The notes beneath the pieces were generated by a model. That model was not told where the DNA came from. It saw only the letters and a list, made by a program, of their open reading frames with translations, and ran no database searches. A stretch of DNA of 64,000 nt, taken from Rugosimonospora acidiphila. Its GTDB lineage: Bacteria > Actinomycetota > Actinomycetes > Mycobacteriales > Micromonosporaceae. Positions 56,774 through 63,041 of this stretch are shown here, piece by piece. How positions within the stretch are numbered: position 1 is the stretch's first letter; each line of letters starts with the position of its first letter. The stretch spans positions 310,001-374,000 of the forward strand of contig NZ_BAABJQ010000001.1 in assembly GCF_039543385.1 (NCBI RefSeq), written 5' to 3'. The position numbers and the translations under genes were made by a program.

Positions 56774-56778
56774 CGGAC

Positions 56779-56785
56779 TAGCGTA
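56779..56785. promoter_or_regulatory. Shared bidirectional minus-10 for the Cys-rich gene and ppx
   Basis: TAGCGTA: plus strand TAGCGT (56779-56784) is seven bases before the ppx ATG at 56792; minus strand TACGCT (56785-56780) is six bases before the ATG at 56773. Five base pairs serve both directions. Confidence 0.65.
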
Positions 56786-56791
56786 TGCCGC

Positions 56792-57718
56792 ATGCGACTC
56801 GGTGTCCTCGACGTCGGCTCCAACACCGTGCATCTTCTGGTGGTCGACGCACATGCCGGTGCCCATCCGTGGCCGGCCCATTCGGAAAAGGCCGTCCTGC
56901 GCCTGGCGGAACAGATCAAGCCGGACGGCCGGCTGTCCACCCAGGGCGCGGACGCGCTGGTAACCGCTGTCCGTGACGCCCGCAAGGCGGCGGAGCAGCT
57001 GCAGACCGAGGATCTGCTGGCGTTCGCCACCTCGGCGGTGCGGGACGCGACCAACTCGGCCGAGGTGCTCGCCAGGGTGCGCCGGGAGACCGGGGTGGAG
57101 CTGCGGGTGCTCTCCGGAGAGGGCGAGGCTCGGATGACCTTTCTCGCGGTACGGCGCTGGTTCGGCTGGTCGTCCGGCCGGCTGCTGGTGCTGGACATCG
57201 GCGGGGGCTCCCTGGAATTGGCCGCCGGGATCGACGAGGAGCCGGACATCGCCCTGTCCGTGCCGCTGGGGGCCGGCCGGCTGACCCGGGAGCGGCTGCA
57301 CGGCTCCCCGCCCAAGGCGGGCGACGTCGACGCTCTGATCGAGTACGCGGAGAAGGTGGTCGACGGGGCGGCCCGGGTCATCGAGCCGAGCGGGTGGGAC
57401 CGGCCGGTGGCCACCTCGAAGACCTTCCGCACCCTGGCCCGGCTGGCGGGCGCGGCGCCGTCGGGGGCCGGTCCGCTGACCCCCCGGGTGCTCACCCGTA
57501 CGGGACTGCACCAGGTGCTCGCCTTCATCCGGCACATCCCGTCCAGCGCGCTGGGCGAGATGGACGGGGTCAGCGCGCCGAGGGCGCACCAGTTGCTGGC
57601 GGGCGCGGTGGTGGCGGAGGCCACAATGCGCCGGCTCAACATCGAGGAGCTACAGATCTGCCCGTGGGCGCTGCGCGAGGGTGTGATTCTGCGCAGGCTG
57701 GACATTTTGGAGACTTGA
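56792..57718 (+). CDS. ppx: Exopolyphosphatase / Ppx-GppA phosphatase family
   Basis: A 308-residue ASKHA-fold phosphatase that removes phosphate from polyphosphate or (p)ppGpp. The ATP/phosphate loops are LDVGSNTVHLLVVD (about 5-18) and VLDIGGGSLELA. It is the short, single-module form seen in mycobacteria (Rv0496, a polyphosphatase). It complements the PPK2 gene at 12.8 kb. Start set by the leaderless minus-10. Confidence 0.92.
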   Translation: MRLGVLDVGSNTVHLLVVDAHAGAHPWPAHSEKAVLRLAEQIKPDGRLSTQGADALVTAVRDARKAAEQLQTEDLLAFATSAVRDATNSAEVLARVRRETGVELRVLSGEGEARMTFLAVRRWFGWSSGRLLVLDIGGGSLELAAGIDEEPDIALSVPLGAGRLTRERLHGSPPKAGDVDALIEYAEKVVDGAARVIEPSGWDRPVATSKTFRTLARLAGAAPSGAGPLTPRVLTRTGLHQVLAFIRHIPSSALGEMDGVSAPRAHQLLAGAVVAEATMRRLNIEELQICPWALREGVILRRLDILET

Positions 57719-57795
57719 GGGGCATCGGCCCCGCCCGGAATGTGGAACGGATTCCATTTGTCCGGACGATTCGGGCCGGGCTACCTCCCCGGCGC

Positions 57796-57810
57796 TACTC
57801 TGGCGGTGTG
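57796..57810 (+). promoter_or_regulatory. Leaderless promoter of the TIM-barrel gene
   Basis: TACTCT (57796-57801) ends six bases before the GTG at 57808. Confidence 0.6.
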
Positions 57811-58605
57811 ATTCCTGTCCTGCTTTCGACCTCGTCGGTCTTCCCCGAGCCCACCTCGGCCGCCTTCGCGATGGCCGCCGCCCTCGGGTACGACGGGATC
57901 GAGGTGATGGTCTGGACCGACGCCGTGAGCCAGGACGCCGGGGCACTGCGCGGCCTGTCCGAGCACTACGGCGTGCCGGTCGGCTCCGTCCACGCCCCCT
58001 GCCTGCTGGTCACCCAGCGGGTCTGGAGCCCCGATCCGTGGGAGCGGCTGCGCCGCAGCGCGCGGCTGGCCGAGGCGTTGTCGGCCCCCATCGTGGTGGT
58101 GCACCCGCCCTTCAGCTGGCAGCGGGACTACGCCCGGACCTTCTCCTCCGGCATCGCCCGGCTGCGCGAACAGCACCCGAGCATCACGTTCGCGGTGGAG
58201 AACATGTTCCCGGTGCGGATGGCCGGGCGGGAGTTCGTACCCTATTCGCCGGGTTGGGACCCGACCAAGGTCGGGTTCGACGCGTACACGCTGGACCTGT
58301 CGCACTGCGCCGCCGCGCACGGTGACTCGCTGGCGATGGCCGACGCGATGGGCTCGTCCCTCGCCCACGTGCACCTCGGCGACGGCACCGGCGAGGCGCG
58401 CGACGAGCACCTGGTGCCGGGCCGGGGCACCCAGCCGTGCGCCGCGCTGCTGGCGTCGCTGTCCGGGCGAAAGTTCACCGGCTCGATAGCGGTCGAGGTG
58501 TCCACCCGGCGGGCGGCCAGCCGCTCCGAGCGCGAGGCGGACCTGGCCGAGTCGCTGAGGTTCGCGCGCACACACCTCGCTCAGACGTCCACTGTGGACG
58601 TCTGA
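57808..58605 (+). CDS. Sugar phosphate isomerase/epimerase-type TIM-barrel protein (AP endonuclease 2 family)
   Basis: A 265-residue barrel of the xylose-isomerase-like family. Metal-ligand positions appear in VSGSVHAP-type strand (GSVHAPCLL), VVVHPP, FAVENMF, LDLSHCAA, HVHLGDGTG and SIAVEVS. It corresponds to Rv0498. Substrate unknown. The last eight codons form the first arm of a perfect 17-bp hairpin. Confidence 0.85.
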   Translation: MIPVLLSTSSVFPEPTSAAFAMAAALGYDGIEVMVWTDAVSQDAGALRGLSEHYGVPVGSVHAPCLLVTQRVWSPDPWERLRRSARLAEALSAPIVVVHPPFSWQRDYARTFSSGIARLREQHPSITFAVENMFPVRMAGREFVPYSPGWDPTKVGFDAYTLDLSHCAAAHGDSLAMADAMGSSLAHVHLGDGTGEARDEHLVPGRGTQPCAALLASLSGRKFTGSIAVEVSTRRAASRSEREADLAESLRFARTHLAQTSTVDV

Positions 58606-58611
58606 GCGAGG
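58575..58611 (+). terminator. Perfect 17-bp hairpin whose first arm is coding
   Basis: Positions 58575-58591 are the exact reverse complement of 58595-58611, with a three-base loop. The hairpin includes the stop codon (58603-58605) and is followed by CTTTCC. Confidence 0.8.
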
Positions 58612-58623
58612 CTTTCCATGGGT

Positions 58624-58672
58624 CTGGCTCGGCGCGTCCGCGCAGGCGCGACGACCCGGACCGGTCGGTCGC
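58624..58672. repeat. Second copy of the element seen at 17,271
   Basis: CTGGCTCGGCGCGTC (58624-58638) is identical to 17271-17285. GCGCGACG and GGTCGGTCG follow in the same order in both places. Both copies lie between convergent genes. Confidence 0.7.
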
Positions 58673-58681
58673 TGGGGAGGG

Positions 58682-59221
58682 TCAGCCCACCGGGGTCAGC
58701 GCGTCAGCGGCGCGCTTTCGGGCCCGGTGCGCCGCGACGTGTGAGCGGGTGGCGCAGCGTTCCGAGCAGAACCTGCGGCAGCAGTTGGAGGACGTGTCCA
58801 GGTAGACGTTGCCGCACCGTTCGTCGGCGCACACGCCGAAGCGGGCGCTGCCGTACTCGCAGAGCCAGACCGCCAGCCCCCAGACGGCGCCGGCGAGGTA
58901 TTCGGCACTGATCGTCGAGCCGCGGCTGGTGACGTGCATGTGCCAGTCGGCCGCGTCGTGGCCGGAGATGCGGGGCTGGACCGGGTGCGCGTCGAGCAGG
59001 GCGTTGAGGGCGGCCACCGCCTCGGCGTCCCGGTGGCCGGTGCCCAGTTCGAAGACCTCGCGCAGCCTCTTCTGGGCGCGACGGAGGGCGGCGATGTCCC
59101 GTTCGGTGGTCTCGCACTGCAACCGTGACCCGGAGTCGAAGAGGCTTCTCAGGTCATCGAGATCGTCTAGCGGCGCGTTAACAAGATCGACAGCCCGGTG
59201 GGCGTACGCGTCGAAGTTCAC
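58682..59221 (-). CDS. CGNR zinc-finger protein (ABATE domain)
   Basis: A 179-residue protein: an ABATE-type N-terminal region (DAYAHRAVDLVNAP at the start) and a C-terminal CGNR zinc finger with CGNVYLDTSSNCCRRFCSERC. The paired Cys residues and the conserved DTS-N-RR pattern define the family, thought to be stress-related transcription regulators. GTG start at 59221 is fixed by TACCGT six bases upstream. Convergent with the TIM-barrel gene. Confidence 0.9.
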   Translation of the reverse strand: MNFDAYAHRAVDLVNAPLDDLDDLRSLFDSGSRLQCETTERDIAALRRAQKRLREVFELGTGHRDAEAVAALNALLDAHPVQPRISGHDAADWHMHVTSRGSTISAEYLAGAVWGLAVWLCEYGSARFGVCADERCGNVYLDTSSNCCRRFCSERCATRSHVAAHRARKRAADALTPVG

Positions 59222-59233
59222 GCGACAACGGTA
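59222..59233 (-). promoter_or_regulatory. Leaderless promoter of the CGNR gene
   Basis: TACCGT on the minus strand (59233-59228) ends six bases before the GTG at 59221. Confidence 0.6.
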
Positions 59234-59275
59234 GACGGTGTCGGCGAGCCCGGCGCAATCTAGGTACGCCGATGG

Positions 59276-60280
59276 CTATCTTGTTACATAGTGTGGGACG
59301 AAACGCTCATATCCGTCTACCCCGGACTCCCGCAGGCCGGCCCCGGCGGTGTGCGTCCGCCCGCCCTCCCCGCTGACCATCCAGCTGGTCAGCACCACCG
59401 GATTACCCGAGAAGCTGGGCGGTTGCGGCAGTTCCAGGGTCCGTCCCGGGAACGCCGGCAGCAGGTTCGGGTGGTCCGGGTACAGCTGCCACAGGGTGGC
59501 CAGCAGCGGCGTTCCGGCCAGCAGCAGCTTCCACGGCGGCTCGATCCAGGTCGTCATGGCGTTGGCCGCCGTCGCGACCCGCCCGTACGGTTCGCGGATC
59601 ATCCACTCCCACGGGTAGCGCTTGAAGCAGGTGACGATGGGGGTGCTCTCGTCGTCGAGGAACCGCTCGCCGTCCCACCCGATCTCGTGCATGGGTATCA
59701 GCCGGGGAGCGAGGCCGGCCTGCTCGGCGAGGCCGGCCAGGTACCCGGCGGCCAACTCGTCGCCGCCGGCCGGATCGAGCTGCGACCAGCCGAAGTGGAC
59801 CGTCGGGTGGCGCAGGCCCTGCGCTATCGCCCGCCAGCCGGCCAGCAGCCGCTCGTGCAGGTTGTTCCACTGGTCCTGGTCGGGTCTGGTCTGCTCCAGC
59901 CAGTACCACTGCGCGATGGAGGTCTCCACCAGGCCGCCCGGCACGTCGGACCGGCAGTCCAGCAGCTTGGGCGCGCGATGCCCGTCGTACCACAGGTCCA
60001 GTCGCGTGCACAGGCTCGGCGCCCCGGACAGCAGGGATGCCTGGATGGCCGGTACGGCCCACTCCGGCACCCCGAATTCCGCGTACCGCCCCTGCTCGAC
60101 CACGTGCCGTGCGGCCGCGAGGCACATGTCGTAGAGCTCCGCGGTCAGCGCCTCGAGCCGCAGGACCTCCCCGAGGTCAAGGACATAGCAGGCGCTTTCG
60201 TCCCATCGGGCAAGAGACACTCCCTGCTCCCGTACCGTCTGCTGCCACCCAGTCCGGGGCGTACTGCTGATCCGGTGCAT
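59276..60280 (-). CDS. Divergent glutathionylspermidine-synthase-like protein, probably lacking ligase activity
   Basis: A 334-residue relative of the GSP-synthase/YgiC ATP-grasp family. Recognisable segments are APKLLDCRSDVPGGLVET (about 104-121), AQWYWLEQ, FKRYPWEWM (about 219-227), WIEPPWK (245-251) and AGAGLRESGVDGYERFVPH (312-330). In the family the first should read close to KLLEYNADTPT, the Lys-containing LSNK stretch after the PPWK region reads LLAGTPLL, and the REGANV-type segment normally before the last strand is absent, about 50 residues short. ATP binding is therefore doubtful. The ATG has a GGAGG site. Confidence 0.8.
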   Translation of the reverse strand: MHRISSTPRTGWQQTVREQGVSLARWDESACYVLDLGEVLRLEALTAELYDMCLAAARHVVEQGRYAEFGVPEWAVPAIQASLLSGAPSLCTRLDLWYDGHRAPKLLDCRSDVPGGLVETSIAQWYWLEQTRPDQDQWNNLHERLLAGWRAIAQGLRHPTVHFGWSQLDPAGGDELAAGYLAGLAEQAGLAPRLIPMHEIGWDGERFLDDESTPIVTCFKRYPWEWMIREPYGRVATAANAMTTWIEPPWKLLLAGTPLLATLWQLYPDHPNLLPAFPGRTLELPQPPSFSGNPVVLTSWMVSGEGGRTHTAGAGLRESGVDGYERFVPHYVTR

Positions 60281-60335
60281 CGGTCCTCCACTCGGCAGGA
60301 ACAGAGGTTAGCGGGTCGAAGGTATTCGTGGGCGA

Positions 60336-60350
60336 TACGCTCGCCCCATG
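60336..60350 (+). promoter_or_regulatory. Leaderless promoter of the proline dehydrogenase gene
   Basis: TACGCT (60336-60341) ends six bases before the ATG at 60348. Confidence 0.6.
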
Positions 60351-61268
60351 CTCCGAACGGCCATCCTCGCCGCGGCTCGGTCGACCCGGGTTGAGCGGCT
60401 CGTGCAGACGGTCCCGCTGAGTCGGGACGTGGTTGCCCGGTTCGTGGCGGGCGCGGCCACCGACGACGCGCTGCGGGCCACCCGTGAGCTCGTCGCCCAG
60501 GGACTCAAGGTGACTCTCGACTACCTCGGCGAGGACACCCAGACGCCCGGGCAGGCGGCGGCCACCAAGGATGAGTACCTGCGGTTGCTCAAGTCACTCG
60601 CCGACGCCGGGGTCACCCCGGCCGCCGAGATCAGCGTCAAGCTCTCCGCGCTGGGTCAGCGGTTCGACGAGGCGCTTTCCTGCGAGTACGCGCATACCAT
60701 CTGTGAGCTCGCCGCGTCGCTGGGGACCACGGTGACCCTCGACATGGAGGACGCCGCGACCACCGACCTGACGCTGGACACCCTGGCGCGGCTGCGGCAG
60801 GACTTCCCGACCGCGGGCGCGGTGCTACAGGCGTACCTGCGCCGCACGGAGGGGGACTGCCGTGAGCTGGCCACCCCGGGCTCCCGGATCCGGCTGTGCA
60901 AGGGCGCGTACTCGGAGCCGGAGTCGGTGGCCTTCCAGTCCACCGTGGACGTGGACAAGTCGTACGTTCGCTGCCTCAACATCCTGATGTCCGGGCCGGG
61001 GTACCCGATGATCGCGACCCATGATCCGCGCCTGATCGCGATCGGGGAGGACCGCGCGAAGTGGTTCGACCGCGGGCCGGAGGAGTTCGAGTTCCAGATG
61101 CTCTACGGGATCCGGCCGGAGGAGCAGCGCCGGCTGGCGGCCGCCGGGTACCAGGTGCGGATCTACGTCCCGTATGGGGAGCAGTGGTACGGGTACCTGA
61201 TGCGCCGGCTCGCCGAGCGCCCGGCGAACCTGGTCTTCTTCGCCCGGGCCCTGGCGTCCCGGCGGTAG
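60348..61268 (+). CDS. putB: Proline dehydrogenase
   Basis: A 306-residue monofunctional FAD enzyme oxidising proline to pyrroline-5-carboxylate. The barrel carries VTLDYLGED, ISVKLSALG, TLDMEDAA, RLCKGAYSEP and the C-terminal substrate helix YVPYGEQWYGYLMRRLAERP. Length fits the stand-alone bacterial form. No pyrroline-5-carboxylate dehydrogenase gene is in the window. It sits where mycobacteria carry proC (Rv0500). Confidence 0.94.
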   Translation: MLRTAILAAARSTRVERLVQTVPLSRDVVARFVAGAATDDALRATRELVAQGLKVTLDYLGEDTQTPGQAAATKDEYLRLLKSLADAGVTPAAEISVKLSALGQRFDEALSCEYAHTICELAASLGTTVTLDMEDAATTDLTLDTLARLRQDFPTAGAVLQAYLRRTEGDCRELATPGSRIRLCKGAYSEPESVAFQSTVDVDKSYVRCLNILMSGPGYPMIATHDPRLIAIGEDRAKWFDRGPEEFEFQMLYGIRPEEQRRLAAAGYQVRIYVPYGEQWYGYLMRRLAERPANLVFFARALASRR

Positions 61269-61446
61269 CTCGCCCGGCCGAGAGGTCCGTCCCCCGGAAG
61301 ATGCGCCATACGGGACCAAATGTGAGAAGCCGTCGCGCGCTTCACACCAGTACCGGTACCGTTCTAGTTACACGCGCGTTCCCCGCCCCGGTGGCGCTCG
61401 CTGTCCCGACGGCGGAACGCGCCGGGACAGGGACCGAGGGTGAGCC
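61269..61446 (+). promoter_or_regulatory. Upstream region of the small HTH gene
   Basis: Contains TACCGGTACCGTTCTAGTTA around 61351-61370, an AT-richer patch with possible minus-10 sequences (TACCGT). A GAGGG site precedes the ATG at 61447. No gene is evident. Confidence 0.35.
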
Positions 61447-61659
61447 ATGGCAGGATCCTCACACTCCGAGGGCAGGTTGGCGGAGGTTCAGTTTCTGACC
61501 GTCGCCGAGGTGGCGGAGCTGATGCGGGTGTCCAAGATGACCGTCTACCGGCTGGTGCACTCCGGTGACCTCACGGCGGTCAGGGTCGGGCGGTCGTTCC
61601 GGGTGCCGGAGCACGCCGTCCACGCCTATCTCCGCGACGCGTTCCAGAGGTCGGCCTGA
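61447..61659 (+). CDS. Small excisionase/MerR-like helix-turn-helix protein (Rv0500A-like)
   Basis: A 70-residue DNA-binding protein with FLTVAEVAELMRVSKMTVYR and VGRSFRVPEHAVHAYL, the winged-helix pattern of the excisionase/BldC superfamily. It is always found beside bS22 and the galE-like gene in actinobacteria. It is related to, but not the same as, Streptomyces BldC, so I do not use that symbol. Targets unknown. Confidence 0.9.
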   Translation: MAGSSHSEGRLAEVQFLTVAEVAELMRVSKMTVYRLVHSGDLTAVRVGRSFRVPEHAVHAYLRDAFQRSA

Positions 61660-61760
61660 CCCGACCCGAGCCAGGGGCATGGGCCGATTTCCCCTCACCG
61701 TAACCGGCCGGCTAGGCTTACCGGGTTTAATCAAGCGCACAGGTCGAGGGGAACACTCGT

Positions 61761-61862
61761 ATGGGCTCGGTGGTCAAGAAGCGCCGCAAGCGGATGGCCA
61801 AGAAGAAGCATCGGAAGCTGCTGCGTAAGACCCGCGTCCAGCGTCGCCGTCTCGGCAAGTAG
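61761..61862 (+). CDS. Ribosomal protein bS22 (33 residues)
   Basis: A 33-residue, strongly basic protein (starts MGSVVKKRRKRMAKKKHRKL) of the AURKAIP1/COX24 family, seen as bS22 in mycobacterial 30S subunits. It lies between the HTH and epimerase-like genes, exactly as Rv0500B. Possible minus-10 TAGGCT lies about 45 bases upstream. Confidence 0.93.
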   Translation: MGSVVKKRRKRMAKKKHRKLLRKTRVQRRRLGK

Positions 61863-61937
61863 CTAGGCCGCCGCCTCGGCGGACGGGCACAGGCACCCCT
61901 CGCTCGGATCCTTCTGGCGATTACGCGGAGGAGTGAC

Positions 61938-63041
61938 GTGAGCACCGGTCAGGAGCGCCGCATCAACGGCGCCACCCCGCGCCGGCGCCCTCGTGGCCCC
62001 GCTGTGGTGCTGGTCACCGGCGTGGCCCGATATCTCGGCGCCCAGGTTGCCGCTCGGCTCGCCGCCGATCCCCGGATCGGGCGGGTCATCGGGCTGGACA
62101 GCGAGGAGCCGCCGGCCGAGTCGGCCATCCTGCTCGCCGGCGGTGTCGAGTTCGTCGCGGCGGACATCACCACGACCGAGCCCGCGAAGATCATTGCTTC
62201 CGAGCGGGTGGAGGCGGTGGTTCACCTCGCCGTGGCCGGTGACCGGCGTGCCGGTGGCCGGCCTGCGATGAAAGAGCAGAACGTCATCGGCACGATGCAG
62301 TTGCTCGCCGCCTGCCAGCAGGCCCCGCACCTGCGCAAGATCGTGATCCGGTCGTCCACGGCGGCGTACGGGGCGTCCTTCCGCGATCCGGCGGTGTTCA
62401 CCGAGGACACCGAGCCGCGAGAGGTGCCCCGGGGCGGGTTCGCCCGCGACGTGCTCGACATCGAGGGCTACGTGCGCGGCTTCCTGCGCCGGCGCAGCGA
62501 CGTGGCGGCCACGGTGCTGCGCTTCGCGCCGTTCATCGGCCGGCGGGCGAACACCAGTCTGACCCGGTATTTCGCGCTCCCGCTGGTGCCCACCGTGCTC
62601 GGCCGGGACCCCCGGCTGCAGTTCATCCACGTGGACGACGCGCTGGAGGTGCTGCACCGCTCGGTGGTCGAGGACCACCCGGGCACCTTCAACGTGGCGG
62701 GCGCCGGCGTGATCACGCTCTCCCAGGCGGTACGCCGGGCGAACCGGGTAGCCATTCCGGTGACGGAGCAGGGGCTGTCCGCCGCGGCCGGGATGGCCCG
62801 CTCCGGCGTCAAGTTCAGCCTCGATCAGCTGGACCTGTTCGTGCACGGCCGGGTGGTGGACACCAGCCGGCTGATCCGGGAGTACGGGTACACGCCGCTG
62901 TCCACGTCCGACGCGTTCGCCGACTTCCTGCGGGGTACCGGGGCGGGCGGCATCGTCCCCGAGGACGCCATCGGCGCCGCGGAGCGGACCATCCTCGGTG
63001 GGATCCGCGCGGCACGGGCCGCCCTGCGGGGCGCGTCATGA
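61938..63041 (+). CDS. NAD-dependent epimerase/dehydratase-like protein (GalE2/Rv0501-like)
   Basis: A 367-residue extended SDR. The nucleotide loop reads VTGVARYLGAQVAARL instead of the usual GxxGxxG, SSTAAYGA gives the Ser region, and the usual YxxxK reads DVLDIEGYVRGF without Lys. Catalysis by the standard mechanism is thus unlikely; a sensor or scaffold role is possible. GTG start with GGAGGAG. Coupled to the acyltransferase gene by a four-base overlap. Confidence 0.85.
   Translation: MSTGQERRINGATPRRRPRGPAVVLVTGVARYLGAQVAARLAADPRIGRVIGLDSEEPPAESAILLAGGVEFVAADITTTEPAKIIASERVEAVVHLAVAGDRRAGGRPAMKEQNVIGTMQLLAACQQAPHLRKIVIRSSTAAYGASFRDPAVFTEDTEPREVPRGGFARDVLDIEGYVRGFLRRRSDVAATVLRFAPFIGRRANTSLTRYFALPLVPTVLGRDPRLQFIHVDDALEVLHRSVVEDHPGTFNVAGAGVITLSQAVRRANRVAIPVTEQGLSAAAGMARSGVKFSLDQLDLFVHGRVVDTSRLIREYGYTPLSTSDAFADFLRGTGAGGIVPEDAIGAAERTILGGIRAARAALRGAS

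Noticed and set aside
61447..61659. Naming the small HTH gene bldC
   Set aside because: It shares the superfamily but reads differently from Streptomyces BldC in the recognition region, and its neighbours are those of Rv0500A.
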